A stretch of 64,000 bases of DNA. Origin: Paramacrobiotus metropolitanus. Lineage: Eukaryota; Tardigrada; Eutardigrada; Parachela; Macrobiotidae. The first letter of the stretch is position 1, and the number at the start of each line of letters is the position of its first letter. The DNA lies in contig NW_026570315.1 of the NCBI RefSeq assembly GCF_019649055.1, positions 248,001-312,000 of the forward strand, given 5' to 3'. The translations under genes were made by a program, and so were the position numbers. Positions 43,799 to 55,300 of the stretch are shown here, piece after piece. The notes beneath the pieces are model-generated. The model had not been told where the DNA came from and searched no databases. It was given only the letters and a program-made list of their open reading frames with translations.

Positions 43799-44436
43799 CT
43801 GTAATACTTCGTATTAATAATAATAATTATTAAAATTGTATTTTTAGTGGTAATCATAAAACTAATAACAGTGGTCACCAAGAGCATTATTTTGTATACT
43901 CAGTACACTCAGCCATAATGACCACCGATTTCCCCACAAAAAAGTTATCACTTCGTTTATATGGCTTCAAAACCTGAAATTTGATTCACGGCCTTCAGCA
44001 TTATTTTATATTCAGCACATATGTATGTTCGACTTAACCGCATTATAAACTAACGTGCCGGATACTAAACAAACAGTATTTTTTACACTGTCATACAGCA
44101 GCACATTTGGGAATTTGTAATTTATATCATATACAAGTACCAAAACTATGTTTTATGCGTAATCAGTTATTAAAATTGTTTTGTAATGTGGTAGAACGCG
44201 GAGAATGGTTCTGAGCCTGTGTGCGGTGTGAAATTCGTACGGAATGCGAGTACCGACAAAGTACATAGTTGAAGGGCGATACCTTTCATTTTATAGTGTT
44301 ACAAAGACTTTTCAATCTTATTACTTGTTTTTTTAGCGCAATACAACGTTAATTTGGCAAATAATAATAATTAACACATCTATTATGGTTTTCTGGCAAA
44401 GGTGACTGCGGGAATAATTTTCAGTTTTAATCTTAC

Positions 44437-44799
44437 CCTTGCAGTAGTTTCTCGAAAGGACACGCAGAGCTAATTCCATCGCTCTTTTTGTCCGGATCAA
44501 AACGCTCGTTATGAATACGATGCAAGGCGGTACGGCGCGATGAATTAGACATGCTGGAATAGCTAGTTTCATTGACTGCAAGATAGCTGTAAGCTGGCGC
44601 AAGGCGATAGTCTCCAGCTGATCGCACGGCAAGCTCTAAATTTGTGGCTTCCTGTGCAGCAAACTTTTCCAGGTGTTCAACGGCCTGGAAAGGCGTCAGG
44701 TGTTTTTTTAACTCTTGTTTGATTGAGGAATTCAAACTTTCGATGCCATTTTGAGTGTAAAACGCCACTCCAACACCAGCTGTATTACGGATGGTTGTC
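44437..44799 (-). CDS. MULE transposase exon with third catalytic acid
   Basis: Between a TTTACAG acceptor and a GTAAGA donor, the frame reads VAFYTQNGIESLNSSIKQEL, where E of G-I-E-S-x-N is the expected third residue of the DDE triad. A helix (HLTPFQAVEHLEKFAAQE) and a tail ending FEKLLQG follow. It connects to exons on both sides on the minus strand. Confidence 0.65.
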
Positions 44800-45026
44800 T
44801 GTAAATATAGACACATCCAAATGTGATATTGAACAGTAGACAATACAGAGAGTTATCGGGTGCTCAATATGAATAGTAAAAGTAAGCGGTTATGGCAAAA
44901 AACTGAAAAACTGCTTGAATAATTTTTTAGATTTTTACTTACAGTACTTATGCAAATCTGTATCAAGTTTATCTTTATTGCTTCTTCCATTACTTATGTT
45001 AGTATTTCATCACGCACAATACTCAC

Positions 45027-45338
45027 GTTAAACTGATCGCGGAGAACTGCAGCCCTTTCTGATTTAAAATATGAAGCGAACGATGACCCGTTCTGATGAG
45101 CGCTGTTCCATTTTTCTAGCACTAACGCATCATTGAACTCCCGGGCGTGGCATGGTCGACCAGTGCAAACGTGCGCTCGGATCCTGACCTTTCTCCAAAT
45201 ATGTCGCAGTAAATCATTTGTTTCAGGTCCTGCATTCCTAGATCCGTCAGCTTACGCTGAATGTTGTCCCACCCGTGAATTTGGCAGACAAGGTGCTTTG
45301 CACCCGAAAAGACCGTTAAAAGTGCTTTAAAGAGCGCC
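45027..45338 (-). pseudogene. MULE transposase exon, middle part, frameshifted
   Basis: After a TTTTTTAG acceptor the frame reads ALFKALLTVFSGAKHLVCQIHGWDNI, the block that follows the second catalytic Asp in MULE transposases. It runs to about 45,140, where a frame change is needed to continue into FNDALVLEKWNSAHQ and the donor GTGAGT at 45,021-45,026. Confidence 0.6.
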
Positions 45339-45429
45339 TAAAAAATCGGTTATTACAGTTATGGCCGTGAGAAAAATGCTAGAATTTGGAATGATAGAAG
45401 TGGAGATAGTTGTGTGTACTGCGCTTCGA

Positions 45430-45911
45430 ATTACCTCATCGGAGTCTGTTCCCACAAACTTCACATCCCGCAGTATCGGACGGTCTTGAATCAACCGTGC
45501 CGCTGCCGCTACATAGGCTTCAAAGTTTTTATTCCAATGCAAACATGCCGCAGCAATTACTACAGGAGGACTGCCTGTTCGTTTATTGGTCACCAGCATA
45601 TGGCGCACGCTGAACAAGGTCACATAAAATTTCCCAATATTGAAGGTAGTGTCCACGGACAAAATACTTCCACCCTTGACAACTGCGAATCGTGGGGCAT
45701 TGTTAAGCTGCCGATCAGAAGCACACACCAGCAAAAAATCCGGAGTTGTCTGAATACAGCGAATGAATGGCCTTCCCGATTCATGATCTCTCTGGCACTT
45801 TGCCTGGAGCATTTCGTAATCGTTGATTTCTTTTCGCTTTGTAGCCGCTCGTTTATAGTTCGAAATGCTCTTGGAATCAGGAATTTGTGCCGAAGAAGGG
45901 ATACTGTCCAA
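45430..45911 (-). CDS. MULE transposase core exon with first two catalytic acids
   Basis: The frame contains VVKGGSILSVDTTFNIGKFY (first Asp) and FVGTDSDE (second Asp) about 90 residues later. HMLVTNKRTGSPPVVIAAACLHW lies between, as in the MULE transposase domain. The exon ends at a GTAATT donor right after GTDSDE, at about 45,435. Confidence 0.75.
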
Positions 45912-46087
45912 TCCACCCAGGTCAGCTATGATAGAATGTTTGATTTATTTAGACGGGCAACCTATGGCAATAAGAAGGTGAAATGTGCTACTACAGACTC
46001 AGAATACTACAGTAATTTAAGTACAATTGAACACCTACGGTTCCTTAAAAAGTGTTCAAAGTAGACGAGTGTTCAATATTCGCAGTA

Positions 46088-46130
46088 GCTGCCCCAGGGG
46101 GAACCACCTTGGGGGGCCCCCGGGGGCAGC
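46088..46130. repeat. GC hairpin in MULE intron
   Basis: GCTGCCCCAGGGGG and its near-complement CCCCCGGGGGCAGC flank a short loop, giving a 14-bp stem with one mismatch. Confidence 0.7.
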
Positions 46131-46924
46131 AAGACGGACTCCCAAAGGCAGCTATCGGGGGTCTCCCTTTTGTGCCTAGTCTTTTCAGAGATTAGGCCTA
46201 TACCGCAAAGTACTAATTTCAAAGCAATTGCGCCCAACTAATGAAACTTTTAACGCCATTTTAATACGAAAACATTGTAGATCAACTAAACAGAGTCAGG
46301 TTATAGATAACAAACTGTATGTGGTGTAAAAACAAGTAACACGCGCATTCAAAACGGTATTGTTCAAAGTTATTCTCTCTCTGCCGTCTTTTTTACATAC
46401 CGGAGCCGGATTTTATGCCTTTGTTCACATTGAACAGAGTCATTTTATTAGTACGGTTCCAAGTAAAGCGTTCAATGTTCACTTTACACAGATGTTCAAT
46501 ATTCGCGGTGGCCCCCCTATATTATAGTCTACGAGACGCGCCGGTTCCTAACCGGGCGTTCAATGTAAAGCCATGTTCAATGTTCGCAGATGTTCAATCT
46601 CACAGATTTTACTGTACCTTCATCAATTTTGCGTTTGATGCAGAAAGCTGTGGAAGGGAACTTTTTACGAAAGGGCGATTCGCTCCTTGTTTTGTTGCCG
46701 TGCGGCTCCGGGGTAAACTTAATTTCTGGCCCGTCAAAGTAATACTGCAGCACAAAGAGATCGAACTCTGGAGCTTCAAGCACTACCCGGTGGAAAGAAG
46801 GACACGACTTGTTACCATACGCACGGCGGTAGAGAGGAAATCCATTACCAACATCATCCTAAATAATGCACAATTTATGCTAATATTAAAAAAACCAATG
46901 CTGGACTACCAACCCAGCCGGAAA

Positions 46925-47515
46925 AAGGACGGCCGCGCACCACTTCACCGGCACTGGGCGGAAGTCAGTGACGGCCGCGCATCACCCGCCCGGCACTGGG
47001 CGGAAGTCAGTGACGGCCGCGCACCACCCGCCCGGCACTGGGTGGAAGTCAGTGACGGCCGCGCACCACCCGCCCGGCACTAGGCGGAAGTCATAAACGG
47101 CCGCGCACCACCCGCCCGGAACTGGGCGGAAGTCAGTGACGGACGCGCACCACGCGCCCGGCACTAGGCGGAAGTCATAAACGGCCGCGCACCACCCGCC
47201 CGGCACTGGGCGGAAGTCAGTGACGGCCGCGCACCACCCGCCCGGCACTGGGTGGAAGTCAGTGACGGCCGCGCACCACCCGCCCGGCACTAGGCGGAAG
47301 TCATAAACGGCCGCGCACCACCCGCCCGGAACTGGGCGGAAGTCAGTGACGGACGCGCACCACGCGCCCGGCACTAGGCGGAAGTCATAAACGGCCGCGC
47401 ACCACCCGCCCGGCACTGGGCGGAAGTCAGTGACGGCCGCGCACCACCCGCCCGGCACTAGGCAGAAGTCATTGACGGCCACGCACCACCCGCCCGGCAC
47501 TGGGCGGAAGTCAGT
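46925..47515. repeat. 42-bp minisatellite, about 14 copies, with 210-bp higher-order period
   Basis: The unit is GGCCGCGCACCACCCGCCCG... closing with GGCGGAAGTCAGTGAC, 42 bp. Diagnostic variants (for example GGAACTGGGCGG at about 47,117 and 47,327) recur every 210 bp, five units, so a block of five was itself duplicated. Because 42 is divisible by three, a long minus-strand frame passes through it; I do not consider that a gene. Confidence 0.9.
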
Positions 47516-47576
47516 CTTCAAATTTTGCACAAAAACACACATTACTATGAAGATCGTTTTTGTGCAAAATTTGAAG
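47516..47576. repeat. Perfect 21-bp inverted repeat with 19-nt loop
   Basis: CTTCAAATTTTGCACAAAAAC (47,516-47,536) pairs exactly with 47,556-47,576. It sits directly after the minisatellite. Confidence 0.95.
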
Positions 47577-47891
47577 AGCATCGGTTCATAATGAGACTCC
47601 TGGTACACCTCCGCGCGTTTAAACTTTTGCAATTTTATTTCACTAATAGCTCCCGAACCGGATGTTGCGCGCACAAACGGATTTCACGCCTGCGTATATA
47701 AATCTTTTGGCTACAAAATATCATAAAGCAATGCTAAAAAGTGTTCTAAAAAAAACTAAAAAGAGTGCGCGAAAGGGAAAGTTCTCGTGTATGTACCCGA
47801 ACTTGGTACTATGTACCTGGCCAACATTATTACTAAAATGCGTGAAGATTACATAATTATTTTTGTGTACGTACTGTTTCACTTAATCCGG

Positions 47892-48215
47892 TTACTTCGT
47901 CGAACAAATAAAGCTTGTTCTTTTGTCGGCATCCGTAAGACTGGTCCCAAACACCATTGTGATCCGCCAAAAATCTCGGTTGCCCACTAGCTTACTGGTG
48001 TCGATGATGAAGACACAGTTTTTCTGCACACCTAAGGGCACAACCCAAAGGCACGGCATTGGCTTTTCAGAGTTCCGAAATGCAAAGAGGATGTCTGCCA
48101 GTTCGACAAAGTTGTACGGCTTTCGGTGTCCAATTCCATGAGCAGAATACCCATTAACTAGCATTTCATCCGCAATAATATCGTCATCTTCTTCTGAATT
48201 GCATGCACAAACTGT
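47892..48215 (-). CDS. MULE gene upstream exon
   Basis: The frame reads ADEMLVNGYSAHGIGHRKPYN and later VFIIDTSKLVGNRDFW. It is acidic at the start and ends near 47,900. The V-F-I-I-D-T-S-K-L segment resembles the N-terminal, pre-catalytic part of animal MULE proteins. Its place in transcription order and the acceptor-like TTTTACCTACAG support an exon; the exact join to the exon at 48.6 kb was not resolved. Confidence 0.45.
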   Translation of the reverse strand, partial: TVCACNSEEDDDIIADEMLVNGYSAHGIGHRKPYNFVELADILFAFRNSEKPMPCLWVVPLGVQKNCVFIIDTSKLVGNRDFWRITMVFGTSLTDADKRTSFICSTK

Positions 48216-48569
48216 AGGTAAAATGTTGAGCCAGTGCGGTATACGCAAAGTTTTTATAAGAAGACCGTTGATGTATACCCATGTTTCCGTTGTCGTTCAG
48301 CTTGTATTTAAGCGAGTACAGCTTTGTACACCGACAGGCGTTGAAGTGCTCTCTCTCTCTCTCTCAGTAAAACGTTTTTTAAATGTATAATCAAATGTAG
48401 GTAGAATCAATATGTGGACGTCTTATCATAATTATTTCTATTAAGCATCCTGCTTTAATTACAGAAATCACAGGTAGAGCTTGAAATTACAGTTACGTGC
48501 TGCCGCATTGCAAAATTAACGAGACCCAAAAATGAATAATCAGTACTAGTGTACTACGTATGGCTTACC

Positions 48570-48730
48570 GGCATGTATCGGTATTGGAACAGTCATGCGT
48601 ATCCTGAATGGAGCTGGAATCTGTGATACCCATGGCGTCATCTTCGTTTATGTCTTCAAGCCGCTCGCATTCTGACATTGTTATGGTACGATCGACTAAC
48701 AAATCTGGCTCTCCGCTGTAATCGTAATTT
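48570..48730 (-). CDS. Probable 5' exon of MULE gene
   Basis: An acidic frame (MSECERLEDINEDDAMGITD) ends with a clean donor GTAAGC at about 48,564-48,569. It is the most upstream coding-like segment on this strand within the MULE. Confidence 0.4.
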
Positions 48731-48787
48731 TATATACTGTAGTATAGTAAAGTGAATCGTTTGTGCATCATATAAAGTATGTGCCTA

Positions 48788-48813
48788 GTATATATATATA
48801 TATATATATAAAA
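48788..48813. repeat. TA microsatellite
   Basis: An uninterrupted run of about 12 TA units. A CT run of about 9 units lies at 48,350-48,366. Confidence 0.9.
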
Positions 48814-49716
48814 GTGCAGCATATACTGAATACTATAATATGTTGTTTTCTGACCTCATGTCCATATTAGATGAACTGCGGGCCTCCATAAGAGGAAAAT
48901 GTGCATAAGAAGAATGTTAAAAACGACTTCCGCACTAATTAGTGGATTTGCGGTGACAAACTGCATCTATACACGAAATCGATTCATACAAACAAGTGAC
49001 GTCACGGTGACGTTGTGAGCCATATATACAAAGCCCAATTCTCAGCGGTCTCTACGTCACTTGTTTGTATGCATAGATTTGGTGTATATATACAAGTTGT
49101 CAGCGCAAATCCACTATTATCACTGAATCAAGTAAACGTAATGGAAGAATTGACTTGTCGTAGAAAGCAAGTATCATTCAACAGTGCAGTCCTTTCGCGA
49201 AAAATTTTGTTGGTGCAACTGGCCAAAGTTCACTAACTCCTAAATAATATCTGCAGCAACACCTGCGGATTATATGAGAAATGTTATTCGACTTGCATTC
49301 CACCACACACAGCGCAGCTGAGCGTTCTCACAAAAGTGTTAGTTCTCTTTCTAAAGGACTGCTCCTCTCTGAAGTTTCTTTGTAGCCGGCGTTTCTCACA
49401 TCGGTTCCAAAAGAGCGGCTCCTAGACAAGATAAGAAACTGCGGCATACGATTAAAAGTTGCGTGATCAAATTAGTGCGTCGACAAAACATGCAGTTTCC
49501 TCACTAGTTGTCCGAGGGACAGACAGACAGGTGAATGTTGTCTACGATCTCTTGTGTCTGCACGTAGCTTTCCAAACGAGTGAGCGGAACGGGGAGTTGG
49601 CAGTATGATACTCTGTTTAATTAAAACTACTCTTCCAGTAAACGTTATTGTCTTTGCCCCATTGGTTATATTCTTACTGCAGTAAGTGTCACTGGGCAGC
49701 AGCAGTGTATGTACAC

Positions 49717-50403
49717 AGTGCCGCTCTACAGTAGTATAGGCTTCTGGCGAAGCTATACAGGCTTGCTACTCACCATAAAACCCTGATGGGCGGAGCCTAG
49801 CTGTTCCGGAAAATAGCATAGGTGTCTGCGGAAAAATTCAGTTAAAGCCGAACCTTTTGGTTTTAATTTGGTCGTTTGAACATTTGGTTGGTTCTGGTAG
49901 ATAGAAAAAGTCTGGGCGGTCAAAACTATATAGGTTTGGCTTGATAAATCTGACTCGTCGCTGAAAAAAACAGGTATTAAGCAAGCCCAGCGGAAACGGG
50001 CGTCCGATGTGTGCAACCAGACATTTTGGCGCCAAGAACACAATGGCACACACAAAGAAGCCAGTCGTATGGGCAAGAGAGAAAGCGCGCACATGCCATG
50101 GGCTTTCGATAGCATGCCAGTTAAACGAAAACAGTGAACGTTCTAATTATCAAATTCGGTCGCGTTTGGCATCATCAGAAAGAAGACGAAATTCTACAGG
50201 TGATGATGATGTTTAAAGTTCCAAAAGTCTGGAAAGTTTAGAACCATAAGCGTTTATCCGAGCGAGAAAATTTCTCTACGGTAGCTTAACATAGGCGTTC
50301 TCTCTGTTCTCTTCCTCCGTCTCCGGATCAGCTCAAAAGTTTTACGATCAGTAGCAAGCCTGTATAGCTTCGCCAGAAGCCTATACTACTGTAGAGCGGC
50401 ACT
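49717..50403. mobile_element. Nested MITE with perfect 54-bp terminal inverted repeats
   Basis: AGTGCCGCTCTACAGTAGTA... (49,717-49,770) is repeated exactly as its reverse complement at 50,350-50,403. Weaker similarity (ATGTACA) extends outward. The 687-bp element has no recognised transposase. It lies inside the MULE, hence is younger than that insertion or carried within it. Confidence 0.8.
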
Positions 50404-50847
50404 GATGTACATGATGTGTAACTTGTACTTATTTTCTAAATTCCTATGCAACTTTCGCATATTTGCATCCTGACGCTGGCAATAAACCGCTACAAGATAA
50501 AACATGCAAGGCAGTAACTCTCACTGCGGAAATTTGGAAGATTTAGATATCCGTAAAGAACCAATGGAAATGTACAGTATATGGTCTGCATCTGCACGAA
50601 TGTAGTACTGATAGAACTGTATTAGTTTATCTTTATGAGCGCACTGACATCGTCGTAAAATACAAATTCAATTCTAATGACAAGCGATCATAATATCGCA
50701 AGTACAATTACCAAAACGGGTTAAGCATCATCCAATTTAAAACGCTAAACAAAGGAAAACGATCGCAATTCTCCGGTATGAATATCCGGTATGAATAAAC
50801 GGTCATTTTAATGCGCCAGTGCAGCATGTTAAGTTAAAGAAGAAAAC

Positions 50848-51005
50848 TGAACGTTGAACCGGAAGTTTTTGACCACCACTGACCACAACCACATTTGACC
50901 ACTCTCAACCACTCTCAACCACCGATGACCACGCCCACATCCCACCACGACCACGCCCACAGCGACCACACCCACAACCGTGGTCACCACCTTTTAGAAA
51001 CACCC
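50848..51005 (-). repeat. MULE right terminal inverted repeat
   Basis: Reverse-complement match to 40,690-40,857, ending CTTTTAGAAACACCC before the target duplication. Confidence 0.9.
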
Positions 51006-51014
51006 ATTTATGAA

Positions 51015-51795
51015 AGACTAATTTTTATGCGACCGGACCGACGTGTTATGTCCCAATCCATTAACCCAGGAAAACCGGGTACTAGAAGGGATGGGACTAC
51101 GGTTTTAAAAATTGGCAGTCTGGGACACAAAAATTCAATTAAGAGAAAAATATTTTTTCGAAATTTTAGCGACCACAGGTCAAGCAGGAGATGACCATGT
51201 CGGCCTAACACGCATGGTAACCATGTTGCGCCGACATGTTATCCATTGCTGTTTATAACAACTGATAAAAAAATCGCAAAGAATACGTCAATAGCTCAAA
51301 CGATAGATCTCAACGAGTACTTCACTACAAGTGCAATTTAATGGTCATCGAAATGATCAGTGGTCAAGAAAAATTAAAAAACTAAAAATTACTAAAATGC
51401 ATCATTACATCAGTGCTAATTGGATATTTCACAACAGTTGGTCACTTCTGCTTATGTTTTAGACAACTGGTCACCGACCTTAATGTGGAGAAAGTTCACC
51501 ATCGTTACTATACCGATGGTCAATTCTTCAAAGTGTTTTACAAACGACCAGTTGTTGAGAAATTAGGGAATTTAGCACATCAAAGTCACTAAAGTTCTGC
51601 GAAGCCTGTTATATATACCTGCGTCAGAACATTTACAAAACAACAAATTTTAGTATTTAAAAAAGAAGACAGGACTTCTAAGTCACTTCAAATACATGTA
51701 TCCGTTATATTCTGAGCTTCGCACAGACTGATTTCTACCAGTTACAAGGCATGCCGTATGAGCGGTCACAGACGGGAAGGTCAAAATGTGTGCTT
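51015..51795. other. Gene-free stretch between MULE and Polinton
   Basis: AT-rich, no supported ORF. Several GGTCA/TGACC-type words recur (51,355-51,550), without clear structure. Confidence 0.4.
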
Positions 51796-52000
51796 GGCGC
51801 ATACGGGAAATACTGCATGCGGACACCGGGATTTGTTTGTATCGTTACTATGTGTGCATAGCTTAGTTCGCGGAATGTGGAAACTTAAGTTGTTTTACTA
51901 AGGTATGGGAAACCCGTGTCCCACTTACTAAGGTTTAAAGTCCAGGTCACACCAACAGAAACCTTAGTTGTACTACCAAGGTATGCGAACCTTAGTTGAC
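51796..52000 (+). repeat. Polinton left terminal inverted repeat with palindromic iterons
   Basis: From GGCGCATACGGGAAATACTG inward it matches, in reverse complement, the right end to 63,428, including GGTGTCCGCATGCAG and CGATACAAACAAATCCCGG. It holds palindromic CCTTAGTTGTACTACCAAGG-type motifs (about 51,883, 51,962 and 51,990). Confidence 0.85.
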
Positions 52001-52265
52001 TAAAGCATACCACAAACGAGATATTTTCAAATTTTGTTTTTAACTTTGTTTGTCATCAAGATTTTAGTGGTTTCCGGATAAACCGTGCACCAAACTAAAG
52101 GTGTTATTCTGTGCACATCGAAACGTGGAAGTTTATGAAAAGGGTCACTATCAATAATTACATGGGTGACTGACACAAAAGAACAAGGATAACTATCATT
52201 GATTACCGTGGTAACTAAAGAAAGTTACCAGAGGTATTCCATTCTTGCCATACTACACGCGCAAG

Positions 52266-52272
52266 TATAAAA
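52266..52272 (+). promoter_or_regulatory. TATA box of PolB gene
   Basis: AGTATAAAAGCAAC lies 117 bp upstream of the PolB ATG. Two GTTAC/GGTAAC words lie 30-60 bp further upstream (52,205-52,235). Confidence 0.55.
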
Positions 52273-52382
52273 GCAACGACTTCGTATGAGGTTTGCCTCA
52301 TTCAAGTTTTTAGGTTCTTCTAAATTTATGCAATAAGCTTTTTTTGGTGTTTTGTTTTTCAAGTAATTTATAATTTTTCAAT

Positions 52383-55300
52383 ATGGACAATTCTAAAAGA
52401 ACAGGGATTAAGCGTCGTAGTGAGGAAACCTGTCCAAGTTCGTCCAAAAGGTCAAGGAATGAAGAGACGGGTAAGCCACTGCAATGAAACAATTTTTGTG
52501 AATTTTTAGTAATAATCTTGTAGATTCAGACTTTCCCGGCGATATTACTGAGCACATTCACATCAACGAAGCCGGTTCGAGAATGTGGAAAAAGTTTCGG
52601 CTGCATTCGAAGTGTTATTCAGTAAAGGTAAGCGCTTTAAAGTCACTTCTAAACCTGAATAATGGAATAAAGATACTCTACAGGTCACTGATATGGAAAG
52701 AATCCCTTTTTCTGGCGTGCCTATGGCAATCATGGAAATTCTTCAGTTTGTCCTGGACCATGTGCTGGACAGTATCAACGCTTAAGAAATGGTGCGCATC
52801 CGATTGGACTCCAAAAGCCTAAATTATCCCATCTGGACGCCACCCATTCAAAAATCTCAGCTCACGGTCAACCGGTGGATGTCGGAAGTCGAACGTGTGC
52901 TCAATTCGTACGAAGAATTCGTGATTGATAAACATTTTGAAGTTTTTGTACAGCACACGGAAATTCCTCAAGGCAGTTGCGTCCGTGAAGTACCTATTCT
53001 TCTGAAGAAAAGGTTACAAAGGATGCAGTCAGTTATCGTTATTGCCAACCCGGACAAGATATGCATGGCCAGAGCACTGGTGGTGGGAAAAGCATATGCT
53101 GACGGTGATAAGCTGCAGTGCCGTCGGATGAAACGTGGAGAAAAACTACAAACCAAAGAAGCCAAAGCTCTTATTCAAAAGGCTGGACTTGATGAAAGAG
53201 AATACACAATCCTGGACGCTCAGTCTTTCCAAGCGGCACTCCCAGATTACCAAATCATCATCGTCAGTGTCGACCACGTCAACAATGTGGTGTTTAGTGG
53301 ACCAAAGCAGGACCGGCGCATTATTCTGCTGCATCACGACCATTATTTTGATCTGCTGAAATCACTGCCAGCATTCTTCCACAGAAGCTATTGGTGTCAC
53401 GACTGCAAGAAAGGCTATGACGAAAAGACCGATCACCGCTGCGCCTCTACCTGCCATTTATGCCTGCGTTCCAACTGTGAGGCTGATAAAAACAATATCA
53501 TCGAATGCCAGGATTGCCACCGGAAGTTTTTTGGTCACGGATGTTTTACCGAGCACAAGATTGGAGCAACAGCTAAACAAAAGCAACGAAAAAGCATTTG
53601 CCAGTCACTGTTTATATGCCAAGATTGTTTCCGGTTAGTCTCATTGAAAAACCGCAAGGGATCTGCTCAACATCAATGCGGAGAAGTCTACTGTCAAAAC
53701 TGCAAACATCACGACCTTCCTGAATCTCATGAATGCTTTATGAAGCCCCGAAAAGTAACGGAAGAAGAGTTGGGTGAACACATGAATGCCAAGTTTTTAT
53801 ACTTTGATTTGGAGACCTACGTAGACGAAAATAAAGAGCTGGTGCCTAACCTTGCGGTATGTACTGCTTCGTTAATGCATCACGAATGTTGATTAGCGTT
53901 AATTTGCAGGTGGTACAGGATGATGACGGAGAGGAATGGGTTTTTCCTGAGGATGGCGTGCCATTGGGAAATGATATAACGGACTCGTTATGCGCGTTTT
54001 TGTTCCAGGAAAGACACCGAGACTTCTACATTATCGCCCACAATTTCAAGGTATATTGACAACTCTTCCAATATAAGATTTGAGATTTCAGTTTTCGCAG
54101 GCTTTTGACGGTTACTTCATTCTCCATTGGCTGCTGAAGAACGGGATTACTCCAAACGTTATTATGAATGGCGGAAAGCTGATGCAGTTGGATGTGACGG
54201 AGTATAACATACGGTTCCGTGATAGCATCAACTATAATCCGCAAAGCCTAGCCAAATGGCCGGCGACATTCGGCATCCCCAATATTGGAAAAGGGACTTT
54301 TCCACATAAGTTCAACCGCAAAGAAAACTGGGATATGGTCACGCCTTTTCCTGATCCTGAAGAATATGGATTCTCCGCAATGAACAGGAAATCCAAAGCA
54401 TCATTTATGCAGTGGTACAACGTTGAATCCAAAGAAAAGAATCACGTTTTCGACTTTCGGAAAGAGATTGTGGATTACTGCCGGATGGATGTGACGGTCT
54501 TGCGACTATGCTGCCAACAATTCCGTCGGCTATTCCAAGAAATGAGCAACGGATTGTGCCCTTTTGTATCGGCAATGACGATTGCAGGAGTGTGCAACCG
54601 ATTCTGGAAATCCTTCATCTTGAAACCTGAACAAATCGGATTACTTCCTCAACGCGTTCATGCCAAGAACCGCAATCAGTCAGAAATTGCCAAAAAATGG
54701 CTGACGTGGATGGAAAACCAAGAAAACTGTGACATCGAATCAGTATTAACCGGAGCAGAACATAAGATTGGACCATACTTTGTTGACGGATATCGCCCGG
54801 ATATTAATCACGTCTACGAATTTTACGGCTGCTGGTACCATGGATGCCCTCGATGTCATGCTGGGGATACAATACATCCGCTGCGTAACTTATCAATGTC
54901 GGAAATTTATAACGAAACATTGGAACGGGAAAAGTACATCCGCAGCCAAGGGCATGGATTAACCGTTATTTGGGAGCATGAGTATCACGACCAAGTCAAG
55001 GCGGATCCCGAAATGAGAGCATTTGTCCAGGGACTGTCATTTATTGCACCTTTAAACCCTCGTGATGCTTTTTACGGTGGTCGGACCAACGCCGTCAAGC
55101 TTTTCCATGAAGTGAGCGGAGACGAAAAGATTAATTATTTTGACGTCAACAGCGAGTATCCTTACGTCAACAAAAACAAACGGTACCCAATCGGCCATCC
55201 TACCATCATAACCAAAGACTTTGATGATATTCGCAACTACTTTGGAGTAGTGCAATGCCGAATCCTACCACCTGGAGATCTGCAACTTCCTGTGCTTCCC

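Larger units (their letters stand above)
40681..51014 (-). mobile_element. Complete Mutator-like element (MULE) with 9-bp target duplication
   Basis: The element spans 40,690-51,005 (10,316 bp). It starts GGGTGTTTCTAAAAGG and ends with the reverse complement, and both ends are flanked by ATTTATGAA (40,681-40,689 and 51,006-51,014), a perfect 9-bp duplication as MULEs make. The terminal inverted repeats are about 160 bp, rich in GTGGTC. A multi-exon MULE transposase is on the minus strand inside. The element also holds a minisatellite and a nested MITE. The perfect duplication implies a simple insertion, but the transposase shows shifts, so it is probably no longer autonomous. Confidence 0.9.

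Noticed and set aside
46925-47515. CRISPR-like array
   Set aside because: The units are directly adjacent without unique spacers and lie in a eukaryotic transposon; this is a minisatellite.
46982-47674. Long minus-strand frame of 230 codons with P-V-P-G-G-W-C repeats
   Set aside because: It is only the translation of the 42-bp minisatellite, whose length is divisible by three; no start context, neighbours or domain support a gene.
49753-50115. Possible 120-aa protein inside the nested MITE
   Set aside because: No recognisable motif and it extends into the terminal inverted repeat; probably a chance frame.
51015-51795. Extension of the Polinton left end outward of 51,796
   Set aside because: Sequence outside 51,796 shows no match to the right end beyond GTATGCGCC, so it is taken as flanking DNA.
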